DNA from: Rhodopseudomonas palustris
GTDB lineage: Bacteria > Pseudomonadota > Alphaproteobacteria > Rhizobiales > Xanthobacteraceae
Reading direction: 5' to 3'
Assembly (NCBI RefSeq): GCF_003031265.1
Contig: NZ_CP019966.1
Location: 5,176,501-5,240,500 of the forward strand
DNA: 64,000 nucleotides
Shown: positions 7,765 to 16,406 of the stretch, piece after piece
Layout of the letters: every line of letters starts with the position of its first letter
Numbering within the stretch: position 1 is the first letter of the stretch
Notes under the pieces: generated by a model
What the model was told of the DNA's origin: nothing
Seen by the model: the letters and a program-made list of their open reading frames with translations, nothing else
Databases searched by the model: none
Position numbers and translations under genes: made by a program

Positions 7765-9197
7765 CGGACGATCGGCACGGCCGCCGGCTTTGGGCCCCAG
7801 CGCGTCACCAGCACGCTCAGCGCCGACGTCAGCCCGAGCAGCACCATCGATCCGGCGGCAAGCAGATAGAAGCTGCCGGTGCTGCCGTGGTGTTTGATCA
7901 GCAGCCAGCCGCCGACCACGACGAACAGCAGCCGCCCGGTCTGCGCCAGCACTGGTCCCAGCACCCTGGCGGCGCCCTGCGCGGAAAAATACATCGAGAT
8001 CGCCAGCCCGATGAATGCGTACATCGGCGCGGCCGCGCGCAGATACTGCTCGCCGGCGAGCCGCACCGCTGCGTCTTCGGTGAACAGGTCGATCCAGAGG
8101 TGCGGGAAGATCGCGATCCCGGTGCCGACCACACCGACGAACAGGAACGACACCAGCCCCGCCGTCCAGGCGATCTGCCGCGCCCGTTTCACCCGGCCGG
8201 CCCCGATTGCCATGCCGATCATCGGCACCGACGCGATGCCGACCGCGAACGCGATCGACGTCAGCATGAATTCGAGCCGGCCGCCGATGCCGTAGCCGGC
8301 CAGCACGGCCGTGCCGAAATGCGCCAGCATGTGGGTGAAGATCGTGATCGTCAGCACCGACTGCAGCGGCGAGAAGCACGACACCGCCCCGACCTTCAGG
8401 ATGTCGAAGAACATGCCGCGCTCGATCCGCAGGCCGGCGAGCCGCGGCTTCACCCCGGCGCGGCCGGAGAAGATCACCCAGGCCATCACCGCAGCGCCGA
8501 TCGAGAACGCCGTCAGCGTGCCGGCCGCAACGCCGGGCATGCCGAACCGCGGGATCGGGCCGAAACCGAGGCCGAGCGCGCCGCCGAGCACGATCTGCAG
8601 CATCGCCGAACTCAGGATCATCAGCGACGGCAGCTTCATGTTGCCGGTGCCGCGCAGGATCGCCGCGAAGGTGTTCATCAGCCACGGCACCACCGCGCCG
8701 GCGAAGAAGATGTGCACGTAGCCGGCCGCCTGGCTCAGTACCGCGCCGCGGCCGCCGAGAAGCGCCAGCGCCCGCTCGCCGAACGTCAGCATCCCGACCG
8801 TGAACACCAGACCGAAGCACAGCCCGATCAGCAGTGCGTGCATCGCCAGCGCCGCGGCGCGGTCGTCGTCGCCGGAGCCGAGCGCCCGCGCGATCGCCGA
8901 CGCGACGCCGCCGCCCATCGCGCCGCCGGACATCGTCATGGTCAGGATCACGAACGGAAACACCAGCGCCATCGCGGCCAGTGCCTCGGTGCCGAGCCGG
9001 CCGATATACGAAGTCTCGGCGATCGCCACGCAGGTGCCGGCGGTCAGTGCCACGACGTTCGGCCACGACAGCCGCAGCAGCGTGCGCAGGATGCCGTCGT
9101 CGAGCAGCGGATTCTTGGGGGGCGGAGGCGACGGCGCAGGCGGAGCCGGCGCGGCTTGCGCGACCGGTGGCAGCTCCGCCACGGCAATATCGGACAT
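7761..9197 (-). CDS. MATE family efflux transporter
   Basis: 478 residues, the usual MATE length. After a Pro-rich cytoplasmic N-terminus (residues 10-32) there are about 12 hydrophobic helices in two halves. MATE/NorM-type features include LSWPNVVALTAGTCVAIAETSYIGRLGTEALAAMALVFP at the start and the related second-half segment (VGAVSCFSPLQSVLTITIFTHMLAHFGTAVLAGYGIGGRLEFM). Inner-membrane cation/drug antiport is likely; the substrate cannot be assigned. The ATG at 9197 is preceded by GGGGGAAACGC. Confidence 0.88.
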   Translation of the reverse strand: MSDIAVAELPPVAQAAPAPPAPSPPPPKNPLLDDGILRTLLRLSWPNVVALTAGTCVAIAETSYIGRLGTEALAAMALVFPFVILTMTMSGGAMGGGVASAIARALGSGDDDRAAALAMHALLIGLCFGLVFTVGMLTFGERALALLGGRGAVLSQAAGYVHIFFAGAVVPWLMNTFAAILRGTGNMKLPSLMILSSAMLQIVLGGALGLGFGPIPRFGMPGVAAGTLTAFSIGAAVMAWVIFSGRAGVKPRLAGLRIERGMFFDILKVGAVSCFSPLQSVLTITIFTHMLAHFGTAVLAGYGIGGRLEFMLTSIAFAVGIASVPMIGMAIGAGRVKRARQIAWTAGLVSFLFVGVVGTGIAIFPHLWIDLFTEDAAVRLAGEQYLRAAAPMYAFIGLAISMYFSAQGAARVLGPVLAQTGRLLFVVVGGWLLIKHHGSTGSFYLLAAGSMVLLGLTSALSVLVTRWGPKPAAVPIVR

Positions 9198-9307
9198 GCG
9201 TTTCCCCCGAGCCCGATCTTCAGCCGGGCGTCAGTCTTCCTATCACCGTTCCGGGCCGGCGCGATGGTCGCGCCGCGCATGGCCACCCGCAGATAGGTCG
9301 GAACGGC

Positions 9308-10357
9308 TCAGCGCACCGTCCAAACCAGCGAGGCGGTGCGGTGATCACTGGCGAGGCTGACAGCGATGCCCCGGCCGCACGCCGCAGCCAGCCCCTCGGC
9401 CAGCCCTTCAAGCACCCGCAGGCAGGCCGGATCGGCGTCGGCAACGCCGTCCATCAATTTCCAGCCGCCCTGCCGCAATTCGAAGCCGCCACCGACTTCG
9501 CGCAACTCGACCTCATCGCCCTGCGCGTCGAGCAGCGCCCGCAGCATGGCGGCGAAGCCCGCCGCATCGCGGCCGGTGCCCCCGAGCGCCGGCGCCAGTT
9601 CGTCGTAACTCTGCATCCCGATCAGCTTGCCGGTGAGATGCAGCAGATAGCCGCCGTCGAGCGGGCCGAACAGCTGCACCAGCGTCGGCGCCGCCGTGCG
9701 AACATATTCCATCGCGTAGTTGCGATAGGCCTTCTCCAGCCGCGGCTTCGGCCAGCTCTCGACCGGAAGCGCCGGCGCCGCGGCCGGATCGAACAGCGGC
9801 GCTTCGAGATGGCGGGCGAATTGCAGCCGCTGATCCGGCTCGAGGGCATGGTCGGCTTCATAGTAATAGCCTTCCAAGCCGTCCTGGCCGTCGACGCTCT
9901 GCTTGGTGCAGACGAAGCCGAGCTTGAGATTGCCGAGCGCGACGCCATTGTTGGCGTGCCAGCCGCGCAACATCGCCTTCGACACCTCGCCCGGCACGCC
10001 GCAGATCGCGGTGCCGCGCCAGATCCAGCGCGGCGGCGGATAGCGGATCCACGCCTTGCGATCGGTTTCGTACATGTACTCGACATGCACGCCGCCGATC
10101 CAGTTCGACAGATAGTGATACTGCGCCGCCGCGACCGCCGGCGGCAGATCGCTGAGCCCGAGCTTGGCGAGGCCGGAGACGAACCGCTCCTGCTGCTGAC
10201 GGCGAAACACCCGGAATACGAATTCGGCGGCATCCGCCGTGCCGCGGCGGCTGACCAGAGACAGGACCAAGCCGGTGAACACCGCATGATACAGATCGGC
10301 GACGCCGCGCCATCCGCGCGACCGCGCCGCTTGCGCGGTCTCGGACGTTTCTCCCAT
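9308..10357 (-). CDS. Conserved hypothetical protein
   Basis: 349 residues from the ATG at 10357, which has GGAAGAGAG just upstream; an upstream ATG (10426) adds a basic, poorly protein-like leader. The chain is soluble with a weakly hydrophobic N-terminal helix ([18 protein letters not shown]). The middle is rich in conserved-looking aromatics and charged residues ([52 protein letters not shown]). I do not recognise a family with certainty; the GWHxxNG segment may indicate a hydrolase- or ligand-binding-type fold, but this is a guess. Confidence 0.7.
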   Translation of the reverse strand: MGETSETAQAARSRGWRGVADLYHAVFTGLVLSLVSRRGTADAAEFVFRVFRRQQQERFVSGLAKLGLSDLPPAVAAAQYHYLSNWIGGVHVEYMYETDRKAWIRYPPPRWIWRGTAICGVPGEVSKAMLRGWHANNGVALGNLKLGFVCTKQSVDGQDGLEGYYYEADHALEPDQRLQFARHLEAPLFDPAAAPALPVESWPKPRLEKAYRNYAMEYVRTAAPTLVQLFGPLDGGYLLHLTGKLIGMQSYDELAPALGGTGRDAAGFAAMLRALLDAQGDEVELREVGGGFELRQGGWKLMDGVADADPACLRVLEGLAEGLAAACGRGIAVSLASDHRTASLVWTVR

Positions 10358-10505
10358 CGGCTCTCTTCCCGTTGTCGTTCTTGTTCGTGGTTTCTGCCGC
10401 GGCCGCCCTGCGACCAGCCGTCTCACTGATTTTCACGGGTGGGAATTGAACACAACCCCGCTTCCGACATTGCCATTGTTCAGTTCCTCCCGTGGAGATT
10501 TGTCG

Positions 10506-11849
10506 ATGCGCCGATCGCTTCCGACCAGCCGGCTCGCCCTGTGCCTCGCCCTGGTGCTGCCGCTCGCGGCCTGCGGCGATCAGTCCAATCTGGCACAGGG
10601 CGAGGATTTCGGCCCCTCGCCGACGCTGCCGGAGCCGGCGAACACGCTGTTGCCGACGGTCAATATCGCAAAGGCGGTGGGCTGGTCAGAGGGCGCCACG
10701 CCGAAACCGGCCGAGGGATTTGCGGTGACGGCGTTCGCGAGGGGGCTCGATCACCCGCGCACGATCCACGTGCTGCCGAACGGCGACGTGCTGGTGGCCG
10801 AAACCAACGCGCCGGAACGCCCCGAAGAGGGCAAGGGCCTCAAGCGCCGGGTCGCCGAGTACGTCATGGGGCAGGCCGGCGCCCGGACGCCAAGCGCCAA
10901 CCGCATCACCCTGCTGCGCGATGCCGACGGCGACGGCGTCGCCGAGATCCGCGAGACGTTCCTCCAGGGCCTCAATTCGCCGTTCGGCATGGCGCTGGTC
11001 GGTAACGACTTCTACGTCGCCAACACCGATGCGATCGTGCGTTTCCCCTACAATCCGGGCGACACCCGGATCACCGCAGCGGGCGAAAAGCTGGCCGATC
11101 TGCCGGCCGGCCCGCTCAATCATCACTGGACCAAGGATCTCGTCGCCAGCCCGGACGGCCGCAAGCTGTACGCGACCTCCGGCTCCAACAGCAACGCCGC
11201 CGAACACGGCATGGCGGTCGAGGAAAACCGCGCCGCCGTGATCGAGGTCGACCGGGAGAGCGGCGCGACGCGGCTGTTCGCGTCCGGCCTGCGCAACCCG
11301 AACGGTCCGGCTTTCCATCCCGAGACCGGCGAATTGTGGGTCGTCGTCAACGAGCGCGACGAGATCGGCAGCGACCTCGTGCCCGATTACATGACTTCGG
11401 TGAAGGACGGCGGATTCTACGGCTGGCCGTACAGCTACTTCGGCCAGCACGTCGATGACCGCGTCAAGCCGCCGCGGCCGGATCTGGTCGAAAAAGCGAT
11501 CGTGCCGGACTACGCGCTGGGCAACCACACGGCCTCGCTCGGGCTCGCCTTCAACACCAGCGATCTGTTTCCCGACGCGATGAAGGGCGGTGCCTTCGTC
11601 GGCCAGCACGGCTCGTGGAATCGCAAGCCGCACTCCGGCTACAAGGTGATCTTCATCCCATTTAAAGGCGGCAAACCGTCCGGGCCGCCGCGCGACGTTC
11701 TGGCCGGCTTCCTCAACGCCGACGAACAGGCGCAGGGCCGCCCGGTCGGTGTCGCGCTGGACCAGCGCGGCGCGCTGCTGGTCGCCGACGACGTCGGCAA
11801 CGCGATCTGGCGGGTGACCCCGGCGGGTAATCAGTCGGCATCCAATTGA
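10506..11849 (+). CDS. PQQ-type sorbosone dehydrogenase family lipoprotein
   Basis: 447 residues. The N-terminal signal ends in a lipobox (LPLAACG, Cys about 23), so the protein is exported and lipid-anchored. The rest is a six-bladed beta-propeller of the glucose/sorbosone dehydrogenase type: [95 protein letters not shown]. Members oxidise aldoses or sorbosone with PQQ in the periplasm. Start at 10506 (GGAG nine bases upstream) rather than 10446, because it places the signal sequence at the N-terminus. Confidence 0.87.
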   Translation: MRRSLPTSRLALCLALVLPLAACGDQSNLAQGEDFGPSPTLPEPANTLLPTVNIAKAVGWSEGATPKPAEGFAVTAFARGLDHPRTIHVLPNGDVLVAETNAPERPEEGKGLKRRVAEYVMGQAGARTPSANRITLLRDADGDGVAEIRETFLQGLNSPFGMALVGNDFYVANTDAIVRFPYNPGDTRITAAGEKLADLPAGPLNHHWTKDLVASPDGRKLYATSGSNSNAAEHGMAVEENRAAVIEVDRESGATRLFASGLRNPNGPAFHPETGELWVVVNERDEIGSDLVPDYMTSVKDGGFYGWPYSYFGQHVDDRVKPPRPDLVEKAIVPDYALGNHTASLGLAFNTSDLFPDAMKGGAFVGQHGSWNRKPHSGYKVIFIPFKGGKPSGPPRDVLAGFLNADEQAQGRPVGVALDQRGALLVADDVGNAIWRVTPAGNQSASN

Positions 11850-11928
11850 GCGCACCTCACCCACGCAGCATTCCGACAACTGGATCGGTGGTGCTGATTT
11901 TTGGGGCCGTTCATGCTATAAGTTGCGC

Positions 11929-12285
11929 ATGAGCGTCGCTTTCGACATCGACGAACCGCTTCGTTTGCGCGAGGCCGTCAACCGGTTAGCCACGGTCGGG
12001 CCGGTCGAGACGATCATCCTGTTCGGAAGCCGAGCACGCGGAGACCACACGCCCGATAGTGATTACGACCTGTGCGTGATCTTGAGCGACGACGTCGCGC
12101 CGGGAGCGTTCACGCCGGTCTCTCTGTGGCAGCAGGTTTCGGATCTGGGCATTCCGATCCAAATCGTACCTATGCGTCGAAGCCGCTTCGAAGCGGCGCG
12201 GACCGACTCCAGCAGCATCAGTCATCAGATCGAGCGAGACGGCCGCGTCGTCTTCGACAAGACCGCGCTTTCATTGGCGCCATGA
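11929..12285 (+). CDS. MNT-type minimal nucleotidyltransferase, antitoxin-like
   Basis: 118 residues. The nucleotidyltransferase motif ILFGSRARGDHTPDSDYDLCVIL shows the GSx10DxD signature (Asp pair in SDYDL). Such minimal nucleotidyltransferases often neutralise a partner HEPN RNase, in the MntA case by AMPylating it. The ATG overlaps no Shine-Dalgarno; TATAAG ends about six bases before it, so the mRNA may be leaderless. A TTG two codons earlier is an alternative. The stop overlaps the next start as ATGA, so the pair is translationally coupled. Confidence 0.85.
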   Translation: MSVAFDIDEPLRLREAVNRLATVGPVETIILFGSRARGDHTPDSDYDLCVILSDDVAPGAFTPVSLWQQVSDLGIPIQIVPMRRSRFEAARTDSSSISHQIERDGRVVFDKTALSLAP

Positions 12286-12695
12286 GCTCGAGCGATCCCG
12301 GGCTCTGGCTTGATCTGGCTACGAGCGACGCAACTGCGGCACGCCGCTTGCTCACTCCTCCAGCTTCATTGCCGCAAGCCGCCTATCTGGCTCAACAAGC
12401 CGCCGAGAAGGCGATCAAGGCACGGCTGATTGCTCTTCGCATCGCTTTTCCGCGGCACGGCGGCCGAGGGCACGATCTAGTTGCGTTGACCAATCTGGTA
12501 CCGGCCGGAGACACGGCCCGACCGCTGTTCGAAGAGCTCTCGTCGATCACACCCTGGGCGACCGCGTTTCGCTATCCTTCCGACGACCCCGCCACGGAAG
12601 CGCACCTGACGGCAGAAGAAATAGCGGCAAAGCTGGAGCAGACCGAAACGGCTATCGCCCTCGTGCGTGGAGACCTCGGCCGTCAGCAGCCGTGA
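12282..12695 (+). CDS. HEPN domain protein
   Basis: 137 residues. HEPN helical bundle: an N-terminal helix (LWLDLATSDATAARRLL), the AAYLAQQAAEKAIKARLIAL helix typical of HEPN, and RGHDLVALTNLV carrying an R-x-H pair. The canonical Rx4-6H RNase motif near the last helices is not obvious: the C-terminal part has FRYPSDDPATEAHLTAEE, where R(x11)H is longer than usual. It may be a catalytic HEPN with a shifted motif or a non-nuclease member such as those that assist a nucleotidyltransferase. Start overlaps the upstream stop (ATGA). Convergent with dcd. Confidence 0.82.
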   Translation: MSSSDPGLWLDLATSDATAARRLLTPPASLPQAAYLAQQAAEKAIKARLIALRIAFPRHGGRGHDLVALTNLVPAGDTARPLFEELSSITPWATAFRYPSDDPATEAHLTAEEIAAKLEQTETAIALVRGDLGRQQP

Positions 12696-12701
12696 TCGAA
12701 C

Positions 12702-13808
12702 TCACGCCTTGAAGTGCTTGCTCAGCTTCAGGCCCTGGGCTTGGTAGTTGGAGCCGATGCGCTGGCCGTACATCGCGTCGGGGCGCGACAGCATCTTTTC
12801 GTAGATCAGGCGACCGACGATCTGGCCGTGCTCGAGAATGAACGGCACTTCGCGCGAGCGAACTTCCAGCACCGCGCGGGCACCCGAGCCGCCGGCGCCT
12901 TCGTAACCGAAGCCGGGATCGAAGAAGCCCGCATAGTGCACGCGGAATTCGCCGACCAAGGGATCGAACGGCACCATCTCGGCCGCGTAGTCCGGCGGCA
13001 CCTGCACGGCTTCCTTCGAAGCCAGGATGTAGAATTCGCCGGGATCGAGGATCAGCGTGCCGTCGGGGCGAGCCGCGATCGGCTCCCAGAATTCGCCGAC
13101 CGCATAGCCGCCGCGGCGGTCGATATCGACGACGCCGGTGTGGCGCTTGGCGCGATAGCCGACGAAACCGTCGGAATTTTCGCCCGAGAGGTCGACGCTG
13201 AGCGCGACGCCGCCGGTGAGATCCGCATCGTCGGCATCGACCAGCCGCTCGGCATCATGCAGCGCGTCGAGTTCGTCCTGCTCCAGCGTGGCCTGGCCGA
13301 CGCGGAAGCGGACCTGCGACAGCCGCGAGCCTTCGCGCAGCAGCACCGGGAAAGTCTTCGGGCTGATCTCGGCGTAGAGGGGACCGTGATAGCCGGCGCC
13401 GATCATGTCGAAGCGGCGGGTGCCGTCGGCGATCACCCGGGTGAACACGTCGAGCCGGCCGGTCGAGCTTTTCGGATTGGCGGCCGCCACGATGTGGCGC
13501 GGCATCGCCAGACTTTCGAGCAGCGGCACGATATAGACGCAGTTGGTTTCCAGCACGGCGCCGTCCGACAGGTCGATCTCGTGCAGCTTCAGCTCGTCGA
13601 TCCGCTCCGCCACGGTGCAGTCCGGCCCCGGCAGGAAGCTGGCGCGGACCCGGTAGGCAATCGGCCCGAGTCGCAGGTCGAGGCTGGCCGGCTGGATCTG
13701 GCTCTCGACGAACGGATAGTCCGGCAGGATCAGGCCCGACTCCGTCATCGCCGCGATCATGCGGTCGGGCAGAATTCCGTTGGCGTCGGGCGGCAGGGTG
13801 AACGGCAC
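12702..13808 (-). CDS. dcd: dCTP deaminase, two-domain form
   Basis: 368 residues, about twice the length of E. coli Dcd (193). Residues 1-180 and about 200-368 each look like one dUTPase/Dcd fold. The first holds PKSSTGRLDVFTRVIADG (compare the KSSxGR motif) and the second YAGFFDPGFGYEGAGGSGARAVLEVRSREVPFILEHGQ. The long form occurs across Alphaproteobacteria as '2'-deoxycytidine 5'-triphosphate deaminase'. It converts dCTP to dUTP for dTTP synthesis. Start is GTG at 13808 with AAGGA nine bases upstream. The SAM-II riboswitch for the divergent metZ lies just beyond the start. Confidence 0.9.
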   Translation of the reverse strand: MPFTLPPDANGILPDRMIAAMTESGLILPDYPFVESQIQPASLDLRLGPIAYRVRASFLPGPDCTVAERIDELKLHEIDLSDGAVLETNCVYIVPLLESLAMPRHIVAAANPKSSTGRLDVFTRVIADGTRRFDMIGAGYHGPLYAEISPKTFPVLLREGSRLSQVRFRVGQATLEQDELDALHDAERLVDADDADLTGGVALSVDLSGENSDGFVGYRAKRHTGVVDIDRRGGYAVGEFWEPIAARPDGTLILDPGEFYILASKEAVQVPPDYAAEMVPFDPLVGEFRVHYAGFFDPGFGYEGAGGSGARAVLEVRSREVPFILEHGQIVGRLIYEKMLSRPDAMYGQRIGSNYQAQGLKLSKHFKA

Positions 13809-13928
13809 GGTGTCGGTCCTTCGGAGCGCAAGCCATGCCCTCCGGGAAACTCAGATACGAGCCTCAACCGCTAGCCGAAGCCCGGCTTGACGGGAAGAGT
13901 ACGGAGGATTAAGAGCCCGACTTATCCC

Positions 13929-13986
13929 GTGGTGATTTGAGCCGGCCGGCTTGCAGCCACGTTAAACAAGTCGCTAAACAGGCCGG
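13929..13986 (+). ncRNA. SAM-II riboswitch
   Basis: The sequence follows the SAM-II (metA motif) layout. P1 is GTGG (13929-13932) / CCAC (13957-13960). Between the arms are the conserved TGATTT and TTGCA segments, and after them comes a TTAAACAAGTCGCTAAA stretch equivalent to GAUAAAUGUAGCUAAA of the archetype. The pseudoknot pairs CCGGCC (13942-13947) with GGCCGG (13981-13986). It lies 87 bp before metZ, the expected target. SAM binding should lower metZ expression. Confidence 0.9.
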
Positions 13987-14034
13987 GGACGTTGTGGTCC
14001 CGGCCCGAGGGTTGAGCCCCAGGCCGGTTTTTTT
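13981..14034 (+). terminator. Terminator/antiterminator switch of the SAM-II leader
   Basis: Terminator: CCGGCC (14000-14005), inner GGG/CCC hairpin, GGCCGG (14022-14027), then TTTTTTT (14028-14034). A competing hairpin pairs GGCCGGGGAC (13981-13990) with GTCCCGGCC (13997-14005), which would occupy the 5' arm of the terminator. The same GGCCGG (13981-13986) is the 3' strand of the riboswitch pseudoknot, so SAM binding should free the terminator arm and stop transcription. Confidence 0.8.
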
Positions 14035-14072
14035 GTGCCCGCATCGTCCGATGTGGGCACGCTGGAGACCAC

Positions 14073-15284
14073 ATGTCCGAGTCCAAACCGACCATTCCCG
14101 TTCCCGCCACGGCCCATTTCCGCCGCGAGACCCGCCTGGTGCATTCCGGCAGCTTGCGCTCGCAATTCGGGGAGACGTCCGAGGCGTTGTTCCTGACCCA
14201 GGGCTTCGTCTACGACAGCGCCGAGCAGTGCGAAGCGCGCTTCACCGGCGATGACGCCGGCTTCCAATATTCGCGGTTCTCGAACCCGACCGTGTTCAGC
14301 TTCGAGCAGCGGATGGCGGAGTTCGAGGGCGCCGAAGCGGCGCGCTCGACCGCCACCGGTATGGCTGCGGTGACCGCCGCGATGCTGGCGCCGCTGCGCG
14401 CGGGCGATCACGTCGTCGCTTCCAAGGCGATGTTCGGCTCGTGCCGCTATGTCGTCGAAGACCTGCTGCCGCGCTACGGCATCGAGTCGACGCTGGTCGA
14501 CGGCCTCGATCTCGACCAGTGGCAGCGCGCGGTTCGGCCGAACACCAAGACGTTCTTCCTGGAGAGCCCGACCAACCCGACCCTCGACGTGCTCGACATC
14601 GGCGCGATCGCCGAGATCGCGCATGCGGCCGGGGCACGGCTCGTGGTCGACAACGTGTTCGCGACGCCGATCTGGCAGAGCCCGCTGCAGCTCGGTGCCG
14701 ACGTCGTGGTTTACTCCGCCACCAAGCACATCGACGGCCAGGGCCGCTGTCTCGGCGGCGTGGTGCTGTCGTCGCAGGCGTTCATCGAAGAACACATCCA
14801 AATGTATCTGCGCCAGACCGGCCCGTCGCTGTCGCCGTTCAACGCCTGGGTGCTGCTGAAGGGCCTGGAAACGCTGGCGGTCCGGGTCGAGAAGCAGACC
14901 TCCAATGCGGCCGCGATCGCCGATGCGCTGGCCGGCCACCCGAAGGTGCCGCGCCTGGTGTATCCGGGCCGCGATGATCACCCCCAGGCCGCCACGGTTA
15001 AGAAGCAGATGGGCGCCGGCTCGACCCTGGTCGGCTTCGAAGTAAAGGGCGGCAAGGCCGAAGCCTTCCGCTTCCTCAACGCGCTGAAGCTGGTGAAGAT
15101 CAGCAACAATCTCGGCGACGCCAAGAGCCTCGTCACCCACCCGGCCACGACGACGCATCAGCGCCTCAAGCCTGAAGCGCGCGCCGAACTCGGCATCAGC
15201 GAAGGCTTCATCCGGTTGTCGGCCGGCCTCGAACACAAAGACGATCTGATCGAGGATCTGCTCGCCGCGCTCGACAAGGTGTGA
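14073..15284 (+). CDS. metZ: O-succinylhomoserine sulfhydrylase
   Basis: 403 residues, PLP enzyme of the Cys/Met metabolism family. Recognisable are the N-terminal RETRLVHSG, ATGMAAVTAAMLAPLRAGDHVVASKAMFGSC, LESPTNPTLDVLDI, VVDNVFATPIWQSPLQLGADVVVYSATKHIDGQGR with Schiff-base Lys218, and the C-terminal HPATTTHQRL. It makes homocysteine directly from O-succinylhomoserine and sulfide in methionine synthesis. GGAGA precedes the ATG. Regulated by the SAM-II leader upstream. Substrate (succinyl versus acetyl) is assigned from family resemblance. Confidence 0.9.
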   Translation: MSESKPTIPVPATAHFRRETRLVHSGSLRSQFGETSEALFLTQGFVYDSAEQCEARFTGDDAGFQYSRFSNPTVFSFEQRMAEFEGAEAARSTATGMAAVTAAMLAPLRAGDHVVASKAMFGSCRYVVEDLLPRYGIESTLVDGLDLDQWQRAVRPNTKTFFLESPTNPTLDVLDIGAIAEIAHAAGARLVVDNVFATPIWQSPLQLGADVVVYSATKHIDGQGRCLGGVVLSSQAFIEEHIQMYLRQTGPSLSPFNAWVLLKGLETLAVRVEKQTSNAAAIADALAGHPKVPRLVYPGRDDHPQAATVKKQMGAGSTLVGFEVKGGKAEAFRFLNALKLVKISNNLGDAKSLVTHPATTTHQRLKPEARAELGISEGFIRLSAGLEHKDDLIEDLLAALDKV

Positions 15285-15428
15285 GCGAGCCGCTGTATCG
15301 GCAGTGACGCAAAGTATCGGGCGACGCACAGCGTCGTCCGGGACTGTTTCGGTAACGTCGTGACCAGCGGTTACGTGAGACCGATCAGGTGATTGCGCGC
15401 GCGATGACCGCAGTCATCGCCGCATTCG

Positions 15429-16406
15429 TTACATCGGCCGAAATGCCGTGACGTCACTCGGACCGGCGGTGCCGAGACGGACCTGATCGACCGAGCGAAT
15501 GATGCCGTCGCCGAGCAGCTGCGCGAAGCAGGCGTAGCCCCAGTCGTTCATGTGCAGCCCGTCGGCGATCACGAACTTGTCGAACGGGATGGCCTGCTGC
15601 TCGTGCCATTCCTTCATCACTTCGAACCGCGGAAAGATGCCGACACGGCGCAGCTCGGCGAGCCGGCCGAGCGCCTTGATCATCTTGCCGGCGTTCTCGC
15701 CGCGCTCGTTGACGCGCGGCACGTATTGCGGATCGACCAGCACGATATCGGCGCCGGCGGACTGGATCGCCTTGATGCCGTCGTCGACCAGCTTGCCGGT
15801 GTCGGCCGGATCGAGATTGCGCAGGATCGCGTTGGTGCCGACCTGCCAGATCACCAGATCCGGCTTCGCATCCAGCACCGTCGACTTCAGCCGCCGCATC
15901 ATTTCGGGCGCGTCTTCGCCGCCCTTGCCGCTGTTGACCACGGTGATGTCGGAGGCCGGGTAATGGCGGCGGAGCTGCGCGGCCAGCCGGTTCGGATAAT
16001 TGAAGGCCGGCGACGTCGAACCGTAGCCCTGGGTGGAGGACGAGCCGAATGCCACGATCACCACCGGGCGGTGATCGGCCAGCTTGCGTGCCACCCGCGG
16101 CAAGGCGCCGATCGACTTGGCGCCGCCCTTCGGCGGCAGGCAGGGCACGCGACCGAGGATGTCGCCGGCCTGCTTGGCGACATCTTTAATCTTGTCGAGC
16201 GCGGCGCCCGCGACGGTTTTCTTGCGCTCGAGCGTAGAAACATCGACCTCGCCCTCGCCGGGCGCCACGATCGGCGCCGCCTCGGCGGCTGGCGGGGCTG
16301 GCTCCGATGGGGTCTGCGCGAAGCTTTGCGGAGGAGCGATCAGGAGGGACGCCGTCGCCAAAAACGCCGCGACGGCGGCCGATCTCAAAGGGCCGGAAAC
16401 TCTCAT
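15429..16406 (-). CDS. SGNH/GDSL hydrolase, secreted
   Basis: 325 residues with an N-terminal signal peptide (about 1-30, ...PQSFA/QTPS) and a Pro/Ala linker to residue 60. The SGNH blocks are intact: block I VAFGSSSTQG (Ser in place of GDS), block II VNSGKGGED, block III IWQVGTNAI with Asn, and block V DGLHMNDWGY with the Asp-x-x-His dyad. It probably acts as a periplasmic esterase or acyltransferase. Start overlaps the upstream stop (TAATG). It is the last gene of an operon with an OpgC-like protein and a diverged SGNH paralogue, so an O-acylated glucan or other periplasmic polysaccharide is a reasonable substrate (inference). Confidence 0.85.
   Translation of the reverse strand: MRVSGPLRSAAVAAFLATASLLIAPPQSFAQTPSEPAPPAAEAAPIVAPGEGEVDVSTLERKKTVAGAALDKIKDVAKQAGDILGRVPCLPPKGGAKSIGALPRVARKLADHRPVVIVAFGSSSTQGYGSTSPAFNYPNRLAAQLRRHYPASDITVVNSGKGGEDAPEMMRRLKSTVLDAKPDLVIWQVGTNAILRNLDPADTGKLVDDGIKAIQSAGADIVLVDPQYVPRVNERGENAGKMIKALGRLAELRRVGIFPRFEVMKEWHEQQAIPFDKFVIADGLHMNDWGYACFAQLLGDGIIRSVDQVRLGTAGPSDVTAFRPM

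Noticed and set aside
7404..9296. 630-codon + strand ORF (and 8834-10429, 7147-9066, 16406-18535)
   Set aside because: These long frames are antisense or frame-shifted shadows of the alkyltransferase, MATE, hypothetical and OpgC/SGNH genes. Their translations are Arg/Ala/Pro/His-rich with no domains, as expected in GC-rich DNA.
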